Shown piece by piece: positions 1 to 8,627 of a stretch of 64,000 nucleotides of DNA. Made by a program: the position numbers and the translations under genes. Origin of the DNA: Bremerella sp. TYQ1 (GTDB lineage Bacteria > Planctomycetota > Planctomycetia > Pirellulales > Pirellulaceae); contig NZ_CP083740.1 of NCBI RefSeq assembly GCF_020150455.1, positions 2,356,001 to 2,420,000 on the forward strand. Direction: 5' to 3'. The notes under the pieces are model-generated. The model searched no databases. It was not told the origin of the DNA and saw only the letters and a program-made list of their open reading frames with translations. Every line of letters begins with the position of its first letter. Positions within the stretch are counted from its first letter, which is position 1.

Positions 1-1
1 G

Positions 2-343
2 TCGGAAGATACCCCTCAGCGAGCCCAGCCACTAGATGGCGACGTCGGTTTCCGGCAGATGCAAAAGCTGATCCACGAGATGTACTACGAGAAAGATGAA
101 GCTCGAGGGATCGAAGGAACGTTTATGTGGTTAATGGAAGAAGTGGGCGAACTTTCTTCCGCACTTCGAGGGGGTACTCACCAGGAACGCAAGGAGGAGT
201 TTGCCGACGTGATTGCCTGGCTGTCAACCATTGCCAATGTCGCGGGAATCGATCTGGCTGAGGCTCTTAACGAAAAATATGGCAGCGGCTGTCCTGGCTG
301 TGGAAAGTTTGTCTGCACGTGTGACGATGCGGAAAAACCGTAA
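2..343 (+). CDS. MazG-like nucleotide pyrophosphohydrolase (possibly 5'-partial)
   Basis: Small all-alpha NTP pyrophosphohydrolase of the MazG/iMazG type, expected to hydrolyse (d)NTPs to NMP and pyrophosphate. The metal-binding signature is visible: EEVGE near the middle and EEFAD about 20 residues later, the usual ExxE plus ExxD pair. The C-terminus carries a Cys-rich tail, GCPGCGKFVCTC, which could bind zinc. An ATG lies at position 59, giving 94 residues. The frame is open without a stop to position 2, and the residues upstream (GDVGFRQMQ) resemble the start of the MazG helix, so the true start is probably beyond the left edge. No partner gene is close on the right; the next gene starts about 200 bp away. 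The family call is firm; the exact substrate is unknown. Confidence 0.8.
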   Translation, partial: SEDTPQRAQPLDGDVGFRQMQKLIHEMYYEKDEARGIEGTFMWLMEEVGELSSALRGGTHQERKEEFADVIAWLSTIANVAGIDLAEALNEKYGSGCPGCGKFVCTCDDAEKP

Positions 344-547
344 TTTAGGGTGTTAACTTCCAGCAAATTTCGGTGATCCGATTTCCCAAGTGACTCGCTC
401 TGGAAGCCTTCGGTGACTATCCTAAAAGGTTTGCCCTAATGAAGTTAATCGATTAGTTGGCAACCTGACGACTTTGGGCCTGGCAAGCCTCCTTTCATTC
501 AATTCGCAACGCGTTAAGAAACAGCCCTGAGCTTGTTTGGTACCACC

Positions 548-2824
548 ATGCGGAGTTTCACTCCAAATTTCATTCTTACCTGGCTGATGGCAGCTTTCAG
601 CCTATCGGCCATAGCATTCGATTCCCGAACTGCGTGCGCAGCACCAGATGAGCGCGAAACGATCACGGCCAACATGGCCGGCTACTGGGTAGCCAACGAA
701 CACGAAATAGCGAATCTCGATATCGCCCTTGGGGTTGGTGGTTACTTCAAGCTCGGTAGTTGGACGGAAGCCAGAGTCGAAGTTGCCTCTTCCGCGTTCC
801 CATCTGATCCTCAACTTTCGATCATTGCCCTCGACAGCGATGGGGTACCAACCGAGATCCTTGCCCCAGAGCCGCAAAGTCGGAACGGCAATCTCGTTTT
901 CCGAATCCCTTTAAAAATTGGACGGCGTTCTTCTAATCTGAAAGTTCAATTCCTGACAACCGAAGGTGGTCTTGAGAAAACGTCGATACGTGAGTTTCCT
1001 GTCTCGCAACTTGCACAACCGATCCTGGCCACCAATCGGCTTTTCCTGCAGCTAGGCCCCAGTATCGGTCTCAACGATGCTTTACAGCGATACGACTCCG
1101 ATCTTAGTAATTCCACCACAGTCGCGACGCTAGATGACGTAACGCAACTACCGTTTGATTGGTATCTTCTCGAAGGGGTCGACCACATCGTGTGGATGGC
1201 CAACGACGTCGCTTCGGTAAACTCGATTAGCGATAAGCAGATGGCCGCTTTGTTGGAGTGGCTCAAACTTGGCGGCCAGATGACATTATCGGTAGGTGGT
1301 GAAGTTGCCGAAATTATTGGCGAGAATAAACCGGTCGCTCGCTTCGTGCCGGGAACTTTCCGAGACGTCCAGAACCTCCGGAGTACGACCGAGTTGGAAG
1401 CGATGGTCAACTCGGTCGCGCGGGTTGATCGTCCCGTTGAAAAGCCACTTCCCATTGCGGTTATCCAAAGCCCTAGTGGTGTTGTAAGAGTCCAGGAAGG
1501 ATCACGTCAGGCAATGACCCCGCTTTGGATTCGCAGCGCGGTAGGCTTTGGTACGATTGAGTTCTTTGCGTTCGATCTTTCTGTGGATCCGATTGCCAAG
1601 TGGCCCGGCAGAGAGCCTCTCCTGAAGCTACTTCTCGACGACATTAGCGATCGACTTGATGAGTCCCAAGTATCCATGCAGTCCGGCAGCAGCGTGGCGC
1701 ACTATGGATATACGGATATTGCCGGCCAACTACGACGGGCACTCGATCAGTTTCCAGGTGTCCGAAACGTTTCGTTCTTTCTGATCGGTGCGATCATCGT
1801 TATATACCTGGCCCTGATAGGCCCTGGCGATTACTTCTTCCTCCGCAAGCTAGGGCTACGCATGGAATGGACCTGGCTCACTTTTCCAGCAATCATTTTG
1901 CTGGCGAGTGCCGGCATCTGGTCGCTTGCTACGTGGTGGAAGGGAACGCAGTTGAAGATGAATCATGTCGAAGTGGTCGACATTGATCTATCGAACCAAC
2001 TGGTCCGCTCCACGAGTTGGTTTCATCTCTTCAGTCCTGACTCGAAGCGATACGATGTGAAAATGAAACCAAGCACGATTCCTTCAGGTGCGTGGAATCA
2101 GCTTCTCAGCTGGCAGGGCCTTGCCGGGTCTGGGCTTGGAGGTATGAGTGCCCGCCAATCGATTTCGACGGTTCCTACTCCGTATGACATCGATTTCCAA
2201 CTAGCGGACGAAACGACGCAAGTTTCTCTTGAAGAACTCCCAATCCAGATTTGGTCATCCAAGACACTCATGTCTCGCGGGTGGGGACAGCTCGACGAGA
2301 CCGAATACGAGCCATTGGTCGAACGAGACAGTCAGCTGATCGAAGGTCTACTGACCAATCCGACCAATGTTGAACTGACCGACTGTTATATCTTCCATGG
2401 CCGCTGGGCATACTTTGTCGCGAAACTGCCAGCCGGTGGAACGGCTCGTATCGTTCCAGGGCAGTCCGCTCAGAACACAGAGAAAGTTCTCAAACGCCGA
2501 CGTGTTCAAGAGTCAACCGATGGAGGTGAACTCTGGGATCGCCAAAGCAGTGATATCCAACGCATCATGGAAGTCACGATGTTCCATAGTGCTGCGGGTG
2601 GTCGCAGCTACACCAATCTTTCCAATCGATTCCAAGGCTATGTCGACCTTTCGTCTCATATCGAAGGGGATCGAGCCGTCTTGGTTGGAAAAGTTGAGAA
2701 CCCTCTCACCAGTGTGCAAGTCGATGGCCAGCCGATCGATCCGTCTGAGGCCCAGACATGGTCGTACGTGCGAATCGTCTATCCGGTCCAGAAACGCAGC
2801 CAGAATGAGATAGCCCAACGATGA
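548..2824 (+). CDS. Signal-peptide membrane protein coupled to an ABC ATPase
   Basis: A protein of 758 residues from the ATG at 548; an in-frame TTG lies five codons upstream. It begins with a cleavable-looking signal sequence (hydrophobic stretch ending in ACAAPD). A long extracytoplasmic part of about 410 residues follows, and within it residues around 160-270 look like a glutamine-amidotransferase-like (DUF4350/GldG-type) region. Two membrane helices lie near residues 412-470, separated by a short loop containing GPGDYFFLRKLG. About 290 more residues form a second soluble part. The stop overlaps the next gene's ATG in an ATGA (2821-2824), so translation is coupled to the ATPase. By analogy with GldG-type ABC-2 systems it is probably the membrane or accessory partner of that transporter. 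No specific substrate can be named. Confidence 0.75.
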   Translation: MRSFTPNFILTWLMAAFSLSAIAFDSRTACAAPDERETITANMAGYWVANEHEIANLDIALGVGGYFKLGSWTEARVEVASSAFPSDPQLSIIALDSDGVPTEILAPEPQSRNGNLVFRIPLKIGRRSSNLKVQFLTTEGGLEKTSIREFPVSQLAQPILATNRLFLQLGPSIGLNDALQRYDSDLSNSTTVATLDDVTQLPFDWYLLEGVDHIVWMANDVASVNSISDKQMAALLEWLKLGGQMTLSVGGEVAEIIGENKPVARFVPGTFRDVQNLRSTTELEAMVNSVARVDRPVEKPLPIAVIQSPSGVVRVQEGSRQAMTPLWIRSAVGFGTIEFFAFDLSVDPIAKWPGREPLLKLLLDDISDRLDESQVSMQSGSSVAHYGYTDIAGQLRRALDQFPGVRNVSFFLIGAIIVIYLALIGPGDYFFLRKLGLRMEWTWLTFPAIILLASAGIWSLATWWKGTQLKMNHVEVVDIDLSNQLVRSTSWFHLFSPDSKRYDVKMKPSTIPSGAWNQLLSWQGLAGSGLGGMSARQSISTVPTPYDIDFQLADETTQVSLEELPIQIWSSKTLMSRGWGQLDETEYEPLVERDSQLIEGLLTNPTNVELTDCYIFHGRWAYFVAKLPAGGTARIVPGQSAQNTEKVLKRRRVQESTDGGELWDRQSSDIQRIMEVTMFHSAAGGRSYTNLSNRFQGYVDLSSHIEGDRAVLVGKVENPLTSVQVDGQPIDPSEAQTWSYVRIVYPVQKRSQNEIAQR

Positions 2825-3771
2825 TCAAGACCGTTGACCTGACGAAAAAGTATGGCGATTTCTTCGCAATCAAGGGAATCGAACTCGACCTGGATCAAGG
2901 CGACGTGTTTGGTTTTATCGGCCCTAATGGTGCCGGCAAAACGACCACGATGCGAATCATTGCAACGCTCCTGAATCCTTCCTGGGGCGAAGCCTACGTT
3001 TGTGGCAACTCGATCTATACCAAGCCGAAAGAGATTCGCCGACTGGTCGGCTACATGCCAGACTTCTTTGGCGTCTACGACGACATGAAGGTCATCGAGT
3101 ACCTCGAGTTCTTTGCAGCGGCGTACCGCATCAACGGCAAGGAACGCACAAAAGTGTGCAACGAAATGCTTGAACTGGTGGACCTCGAATTCAAGCGTAA
3201 TGCATTCGCGAATACACTTTCCCGTGGTCAAACACAACGACTCGGCTTGGCTCGTGTGATGCTGCACAACCCTCAGGTTCTGCTGCTGGACGAACCTGCT
3301 AGTGGTCTAGACCCTCGCGCACGTATTCAAATGCGTAACTTGCTCAAGCGACTTCGCGACATGGGCAAAACCATTATCGTTTCAAGTCACATTCTTCCAG
3401 AACTAGCCGACGTTTGTAATAAGATCGGGATCATCGATCGTGGTGTTTTGGAAGTGAATGCTTCCGTTGCTGAAGTAATGAAGCAAGTGAAGCAAAAGAC
3501 GACGTTGCTCGTTGCCGTTCAGGGTGACAATGACGCGGCCGGCAAAGTCCTCGAGCAGTCAGACATTGTCGAGAACATAGAGTCCCGCGTCGATCACTTA
3601 CTGGTAACCCTCAAGAAAGAGGCTGAAGACTATAGTGATCTTCCCACGATGCTCGTCCAAGCAGGGCACAAGATAACACTTTTCCGGGAAGAAGAGATCA
3701 ACCTCGAGTCGGCGTTCATGGCATTAACCAAAGGCATGGGTCAACAGGTTTCGACAGAACCGGCTACGTAA
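2821..3771 (+). CDS. ABC transporter ATP-binding protein (ABC-2 type)
   Basis: ATPase subunit of 316 residues. It shows Walker A GPNGAGKTT, a signature motif LSRGQTQRLGLAR, Walker B VLLLDEPASGLD and the switch histidine in VSSHILPEL. The signature is LSRGQ instead of the commoner LSGGQ, which is frequent in ABC-2 exporters of the CcmA/NatA type. A C-terminal extension of about 90 residues after the nucleotide-binding domain is usual for this subfamily. The start overlaps the stop of the upstream membrane protein by 4 nt. No classical six-helix permease is encoded next to it, so the upstream protein either replaces it or the permease lies elsewhere. Confidence 0.9.
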   Translation: MIKTVDLTKKYGDFFAIKGIELDLDQGDVFGFIGPNGAGKTTTMRIIATLLNPSWGEAYVCGNSIYTKPKEIRRLVGYMPDFFGVYDDMKVIEYLEFFAAAYRINGKERTKVCNEMLELVDLEFKRNAFANTLSRGQTQRLGLARVMLHNPQVLLLDEPASGLDPRARIQMRNLLKRLRDMGKTIIVSSHILPELADVCNKIGIIDRGVLEVNASVAEVMKQVKQKTTLLVAVQGDNDAAGKVLEQSDIVENIESRVDHLLVTLKKEAEDYSDLPTMLVQAGHKITLFREEEINLESAFMALTKGMGQQVSTEPAT

Positions 3772-3920
3772 CGCGGATTGACGAACTGCACGTCTTCTTC
3801 TTATAGCCCCAAGTCCCGTCACAACGATAATGTCGGTTAAACGACGCGTTCCGTTCGATCTATCGCTTCTTGCGCGAGATGAAAAATCGGGAAAATGAGG
3901 GCTTTTCAGGCGGAAGAACC

Positions 3921-3926
3921 TATAAT
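3921..3926 (+). promoter_or_regulatory. Possible -10 element (TATAAT)
   Basis: A perfect TATAAT lies 54 bp upstream of the methyltransferase start in the 208-bp gap after the ABC ATPase. No convincing -35 hexamer sits at 16-18 bp, so this is only a candidate. Confidence 0.3.
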
Positions 3927-3979
3927 GGCAGATTGTTAGTTTGCTCGATTTCTGTCATCTCTTCCGTGCTGGATATTCC

Positions 3980-5203
3980 ATGATCGGACGATCCCACTTC
4001 ACCGCTTGGCTGGTTCTCGCTTCTATTCTGGGGGGCGTAAATGCCTCCTCCGCTGATGCCCGTGATCCGTACGAGGCTGCGCGCAATCACTTGGTAGAAA
4101 CTGCCGTGATCGCTAACGGCGTGAAAGATCCGCGTGTCATTGCGGCGATTCGTAATACACCACGCCACGAGTTTGTTGCTTCCAATCAACGGAATCAGGC
4201 TTACTACGACATGGCTCTGCCCATTGGGGAAGATCAGACCATTTCTTCGCCGTTTATCGTGGCTTATATGACCGAATCACTCGAGCCTAAGCCGTCTGAT
4301 AAAGTGCTGGAAATTGGTACAGGGAGTGGCTATCAAGCTGCTGTTTTAAGCCCTTTGGTCAAGCAAGTCTTCAGCATCGAAATCAAAGAACCACTGGGAC
4401 GAAAAGCGGCTCGCACACTGCAGCGTCTCAACTACGACAATGTTTATACCAAAGTAGGCGATGGCTACCTCGGCTGGCCTCAATACGCGCCGTTCGACAA
4501 GATCATTGTGACCTGTTCGCCAGAGAACGTTCCCAAACCGCTCGTCGATCAGTTGAAGGAAGGGGGCCGGATGGTCATTCCTGTCGGTGAACGTTATCAG
4601 CAAACACTGGTTCTTTTCACGAAGAAAGATGGCAAGCTGGAAGCAGAGCCACTACGGCCAACCCTCTTTGTTCCTATGACCGGTGAGGCGGAGTCTCGCC
4701 GCCAAGTGAAACCAGATCCAGCCAATCCTCGCTTGGAAAATGGCGACTTCGAGCTTGAACTGGAAAAGAACGGCAGCGTTCCAGGATGGTACTACCAGCG
4801 TCAGCTGGAACTAGTAGAAGACAGCAGTTCCCCCGGCGGTACCAAAAGCTTGAAGCTCTCGAACGAAGAACCTGGCCGCGTTGCCCTGGCGCTGCAAGGG
4901 TTGGCACTCGACGGACGAAAGGTTCCCCGCCTCAAGCTTTCCGGCTGGGTCAAAACCGAAGGCATGGGCTTGGGGCCAGACCGAACGCTAGCCCCGATGA
5001 TCATGATTTCTTTTTATGACGAACAGCGACGAGACCTGGGAAAAGCCGCCATCGGTCCGTTCATCGGAACGCTTGACTGGCATGAAGTCGAAAAGGTGGT
5101 CAATGTACCGCCGGCGACACGTGAAGCACTTTTTCGGGTCAGTACCTTTGGCGCGGTCGGCACTATGTACGTCGATAATCTGGCAGTCGAAGCAGCCCGT
5201 TAA
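3980..5203 (+). CDS. pcm: Exported protein-L-isoaspartate O-methyltransferase with C-terminal jelly-roll domain
   Basis: PIMT-type SAM-dependent methyltransferase that would repair L-isoaspartyl residues in damaged proteins. Motif I is clear (VLEIGTGSGYQAAVL), preceded by the family's ISSPFIVAYM substrate-side motif and followed by DKIIVTC and GGRMVIPVG. From the ATG at 3980 the protein has 407 residues and begins with a signal peptide (helix ending near NASSADA), so it is predicted to act outside the cytoplasm; a TTG 13 codons upstream would spoil that signal. After the roughly 210-residue catalytic domain there is an extra region of about 145 residues (from NPRLENGDFE to the end). It looks like a carbohydrate-binding-module-like beta sandwich with an aromatic-rich core. 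The enzyme family is certain; the role of the extra domain is inference. Confidence 0.85.
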   Translation: MIGRSHFTAWLVLASILGGVNASSADARDPYEAARNHLVETAVIANGVKDPRVIAAIRNTPRHEFVASNQRNQAYYDMALPIGEDQTISSPFIVAYMTESLEPKPSDKVLEIGTGSGYQAAVLSPLVKQVFSIEIKEPLGRKAARTLQRLNYDNVYTKVGDGYLGWPQYAPFDKIIVTCSPENVPKPLVDQLKEGGRMVIPVGERYQQTLVLFTKKDGKLEAEPLRPTLFVPMTGEAESRRQVKPDPANPRLENGDFELELEKNGSVPGWYYQRQLELVEDSSSPGGTKSLKLSNEEPGRVALALQGLALDGRKVPRLKLSGWVKTEGMGLGPDRTLAPMIMISFYDEQRRDLGKAAIGPFIGTLDWHEVEKVVNVPPATREALFRVSTFGAVGTMYVDNLAVEAAR

Positions 5204-5447
5204 AAAAGGGGGTACGGGCCAATCTTGCACTGCAAAGCTCCTTTTTGGCTCGTAACTCTTTTCTGTACAGGGACTTAGATGCCATTTCCGGCGATCCCTC
5301 CAAATTCTATCTATTCAGCAAATTTTGCCCATTCTGCTTGAATTGAAACCTACACTTGCTAAGTTCAAAGAGGGCAGCGTTGTTGCTAGCCTCGCAATGA
5401 ATGCAGATCACGTGTTTGGAAAAACGGTAGTTGGAGTGAATCCGGGT

Positions 5448-6572
5448 ATGAAAAGCAGCATTGGCCGAAAATTCGCAATGGCCGGCGCGCTGGCATGTGC
5501 CGCCATGGTAGTGGGCACGAGCCAGGTCGAGGCCGGCTGGGGTTCTTGGGGATCAAGTGGTGGTTCGAGCGGCGGTTCCAGTGGTGGATCCAGCGGCGGC
5601 TCGAGCAGCTCGTACTGGAGCGGAAGCAGCGGCTCCAGTGGTTCGAGCGGTTCCAGCAGTGGCTACTGGCGTGGCGGTTTGTTCCAACGATGGTGGGACA
5701 ATCATCGCGCTGCCAAAGTCTACGGTAGCAGCGGCGGAAGCAGCAGCTCCAGCTATGCCAGCAGTGGCGGTTCGAGCAGCAGCAGCTGGGGTTCCAGCGG
5801 TGGCTCGAGCGGCGGTGGCCTGTTCGGTCATCACCGTGTGAAGCGAAGCTGGGGATCCAGCGGTGGTTCGAGCGGCGGAAGCAGCAGTTCCAGCTACGGT
5901 AGCAGCGGCGGATCGAGCGGTGGTTCCAGTGGCGGTACTTATCAGTACTACACTCCGATGGAGTCGGCTCCGGCAACGGATGCAGCTCCTGCCGACGTCC
6001 CACCAGCAATTCCTGCCGAAGCAGCTTCTTACCGCGGCAACGACGCTGTCATCAACGTCAGTGTTCCTGCAGGTGCTAAGATCTACGTCAACGACAAAGT
6101 CACCTCGAGCACTGGTACCGTTCGACGTTTCGTCTCGCGAGACCTCGAACCAGGTTACAAGTTCGAGTACGAAGTTCGCGCTGAAATGCGAATCGATGGC
6201 CGTCTCGTTCGTGAAGTGAAAACGATCGAAATGACCAGCGGCGACAGCAAGGAAATCGAGTTCCAACTCGATCCAACTGCTCAGCCTGACACCCAGGTCG
6301 TCGGTGCTCCTGTCGAAACCAAGGTCACCCTGAACGTTCCTTCGAACGCATCGGTTACCCTGGCCGGCAACGAAATGCGAACCCTTGGTCCGCAGCGTAT
6401 CTTCAGCACCGTGGCTCTGGCCGCTGGTGAAACCTGGAAGGATTACGACATCGTCGTGACGGTCCTTCGCAACGGTACGCCGATCACTCAGCGTAAAACC
6501 ATCGATCTGACCGGTGGTGACGAACGCGAAATCAACTTCGATTTCAATTCCGACTCGGTCGCTTCGCTCTAA
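5448..6572 (+). CDS. Secreted Ser/Gly-rich protein with two TIGR03000 domains
   Basis: A 374-residue protein from the ATG at 5448, which has GGAG 12 bp upstream and gives a clean signal peptide ending in SQVEA. Upstream in-frame starts would place residues before the signal. Residues about 31-165 are low-complexity blocks of GGSSGGSS and SSSS separated by short basic-aromatic linkers containing LFQRWW and LFGHHR. Two copies of the planctomycete TIGR03000 domain follow (about 197-274 and 287-366), each starting with a beta strand such as INVSVPAGAKIYVN and ending in E-I-x-F. The domain resembles PEGA-type cell-surface modules. Likely surface-exposed or periplasmic; function unknown. A strong terminator follows directly. 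Confidence 0.8.
   Translation: MKSSIGRKFAMAGALACAAMVVGTSQVEAGWGSWGSSGGSSGGSSGGSSGGSSSSYWSGSSGSSGSSGSSSGYWRGGLFQRWWDNHRAAKVYGSSGGSSSSSYASSGGSSSSSWGSSGGSSGGGLFGHHRVKRSWGSSGGSSGGSSSSSYGSSGGSSGGSSGGTYQYYTPMESAPATDAAPADVPPAIPAEAASYRGNDAVINVSVPAGAKIYVNDKVTSSTGTVRRFVSRDLEPGYKFEYEVRAEMRIDGRLVREVKTIEMTSGDSKEIEFQLDPTAQPDTQVVGAPVETKVTLNVPSNASVTLAGNEMRTLGPQRIFSTVALAAGETWKDYDIVVTVLRNGTPITQRKTIDLTGGDEREINFDFNSDSVASL
5540..5940 (+). repeat. Low-complexity Ser/Gly codon repeats
   Basis: Degenerate short repeats built from GGTGGTTCGAGC- and GGCGGATCCAGC-like units encode the Ser/Gly linker of the TIGR03000 protein. They are coding repeats and not a CRISPR array: there are no spacers of constant length. Confidence 0.8.
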
Positions 6573-6610
6573 AGCGGATTTCGCCCGAATAGTTTGACTA
6601 AACCGAAAAG

Positions 6611-6646
6611 CCCTCGCCTTGGATAATCTCCGAGCGAGGGTTTTTT
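6611..6646 (+). terminator. Rho-independent terminator
   Basis: CCCTCGC (6611-6617) pairs with GCGAGGG (6634-6640), directly followed by six T. It sits 39 bp after the TIGR03000 gene stop. Confidence 0.9.
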
Positions 6647-6722
6647 CTTTGCAGATCGACTGATCGTTACCTCTTCTTTTTGAAGCAGCCTGCCGGCAGT
6701 TTTGGTCGATACGTTCAATACC

Positions 6723-7391
6723 ATGAACGCTCGAACCACTTCACCCGCCGAAAAGAAGGCCGTCGCGCCTGCAAAAATCGCTTGGAGTCCAGCTTTCCGG
6801 GGCTTCATCAGCGTCTTGTTGCTAATTCACTTGACGGCTGTTTTCGTAGGGCCGTGTGCTTCGCCACCGCCGTCCAGTTATTGGGCCCAGGGAACCGAGC
6901 AATTTCTAGCTCCTTATCTTCACGCAACATTTCTGCGAGGCCATGGATATCGCTTCTTTGCTCCCAATCCTGGGCCAAGCCATTTGGTGCGCTACGAGCT
7001 TTTGAACGAAGCGGATGAAGAAATAGGGGAGGGCACATTCCCAAATCTCGAAGAGCATTGGCCGCGGTTGTTTTACCACCGTCACTTCATGATTAGCGAA
7101 TCCATGTTCAATACGGCAAACGTTCCTAGCGAACCTCCGCCACCGGAAGCGCCCGCGAGTGCGCGTGCCGAGTTTGAAGCGGCTACCAGCTTACGAGATG
7201 CTTACCTCGATTCAATTTCACGATACTTGGCCCGACAAAATCCAGAGGCAGATAAGATTCGCATCGTCATGGTGCAGCATGCGATCCCGATGCCGCAAGA
7301 CGTCGCCAATGGACGGCCATTAAATGATCCGAGTCTGTACGAAGAAGTCGTCCTCGGTGTGTACACCGTTCAACCGGAGGACCGATCGTGA
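6723..7391 (+). CDS. Hypothetical membrane-anchored partner of the HTTM protein
   Basis: A 222-residue protein from the ATG at 6723. One hydrophobic segment near residues 28-48 (ISVLLLIHLTAVFVG) anchors it. The rest is soluble, with a recognisable RFFAPNPGP stretch and a Glu/Pro-rich loop. The stop overlaps the GTG of the next gene in a GTGA, so both are translated together. In planctomycetes this kind of protein is regularly found directly before HTTM proteins, which suggests a complex. I do not recognise a catalytic motif. Function unknown. Confidence 0.75.
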   Translation: MNARTTSPAEKKAVAPAKIAWSPAFRGFISVLLLIHLTAVFVGPCASPPPSSYWAQGTEQFLAPYLHATFLRGHGYRFFAPNPGPSHLVRYELLNEADEEIGEGTFPNLEEHWPRLFYHRHFMISESMFNTANVPSEPPPPEAPASARAEFEAATSLRDAYLDSISRYLARQNPEADKIRIVMVQHAIPMPQDVANGRPLNDPSLYEEVVLGVYTVQPEDRS

Positions 7392-8353
7392 TCAAAACAT
7401 ACCTTCACGAACTGTACTCCGGCATCCGCGACGGTTGGAATCGGTTCTGGTTTACGCCGACAGATCCCGCAACGCTGGGCTTGGTGCGTATCTTTGCCGG
7501 CAGCATGCTGTTCTATACTCACTTGGTTTGGTCGATTGACCTGACAGGGTTCATGGGAGAGCAGGGGAGGTTTTCGACCGATCTTGTCCAGCGGATGCAC
7601 CAGGGTAGTACGTTTGCGTTCAGTTATCTCTGGCTATTCGACGGCAACCCAGCCATGCTTTGGTTCGTGCACATCGCGGCGTTGTTCGTTTTGCTGATGT
7701 TCACGCTCGGTTTTTATACCCGGATCACAAGCATCCTGACGTTCATTATCGCCGTAAGCTATGCCCATCGAGCGCCGGGAGCATTGTTTGGGCTCGATCA
7801 AATCAATGTCATGCTGGCGATGTACTTGATGCTCGGTGGAGCAGGGGAGGCCTTCAGTCTTGATCGCCTGCTGACGAAGTGGCGTTACCCGAAACGAGTA
7901 CTTCCCGAAATAAGCACCGCCGCCAATGTTTCGATTCGCTTGATTCAACTTCATATGTGTGTGATCTATCTGTTTGCGGGGACCGGCAAGTTGCTCGGCG
8001 AAACCTGGTGGGAGGGAACGGCAATTTGGGGAGCGGTCGCCAACAGTGAGTACCAATCGATGGACATGACCTGGCTGGCCAGCTATCCCTTGCTAATTGC
8101 CCTGATGACTCAAGTTTCTCTGGCCTGGGAAATGAGCTACTGCGTGTTGGTTTGGCCTCGCCTGACGCGACCGCTTGTTATCTTGATGGCGATCCCACTT
8201 CATCTCGGTATTGCCATTTGTATGGGGATGATCACATTCGGCTTGGCAATGTTGATCGGAAACCTGGCATTCGTCAGTCCCTGGATCATTAGAGAAATTG
8301 AAGCTAGTCTCCGCCAACGACTTGCCCCAGAACCGACTCCCGAACCTGCCTAA
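7388..8353 (+). CDS. HTTM-domain (vitamin K-dependent gamma-carboxylase-like) membrane protein
   Basis: A 321-residue polytopic membrane protein of the HTTM superfamily, related to the membrane part of gamma-glutamyl carboxylase. The GTG start overlaps the previous stop. The N-terminal region contains the family's TLGLVRIFAGSMLFYTHL helix. Further helices follow (HIAALFVLLMFTLGFYTR, then INVMLAMYLMLGG, IRLIQLHMCVIYLFAGTGKL and others). The length covers only the HTTM part, with no C-terminal carboxylase lobe, as usual for bacterial members. Whether it carboxylates anything is unknown; the coupled upstream protein is the natural candidate partner. Confidence 0.85.
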   Translation: MIKTYLHELYSGIRDGWNRFWFTPTDPATLGLVRIFAGSMLFYTHLVWSIDLTGFMGEQGRFSTDLVQRMHQGSTFAFSYLWLFDGNPAMLWFVHIAALFVLLMFTLGFYTRITSILTFIIAVSYAHRAPGALFGLDQINVMLAMYLMLGGAGEAFSLDRLLTKWRYPKRVLPEISTAANVSIRLIQLHMCVIYLFAGTGKLLGETWWEGTAIWGAVANSEYQSMDMTWLASYPLLIALMTQVSLAWEMSYCVLVWPRLTRPLVILMAIPLHLGIAICMGMITFGLAMLIGNLAFVSPWIIREIEASLRQRLAPEPTPEPA

Positions 8354-8534
8354 AGAGAAGAGCAGGGGGGCGAGACATGGCATTTATCGCGAAAACCGCA
8401 TGAATTCTGAAAGAATCTGACGGCGCATCTCGAATCGCGGTAACGCACCATGAAGCTTGGGGTTACCGGAAGATTCGTGATGCTTCTAATCTTCCTCGAG
8501 CGTCGCTTACCGCCCAAACGAACCCCATTACGCG

Positions 8535-8564
8535 TTGAAGTGTCCCTGGGCGAGCACTTATAAT
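8535..8564 (+). promoter_or_regulatory. Sigma70-type promoter of asd-truA
   Basis: TTGAAG at 8535-8540 and a perfect TATAAT at 8559-8564 are separated by 18 bp. They lie 64 bp upstream of the asd GTG in an otherwise non-coding 274-bp gap. This is the best -35/-10 pair I found in the window. Confidence 0.6.
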
Positions 8565-8627
8565 GCAGGTTTTGGATATCCGCTAGGATCCATACAGGTA
8601 ATTTGTTCAACCCCATAGGAACTCCCC

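Noticed and set aside
5540..5940. Repeats that look like a possible CRISPR or VNTR
   Set aside because: They are in frame and encode Ser/Gly; units and gaps are irregular.
5553..6266. Minus-strand frame rich in Ala/Arg/Thr
   Set aside because: Caused by the low-complexity Ser/Gly repeats of the TIGR03000 gene on the other strand.
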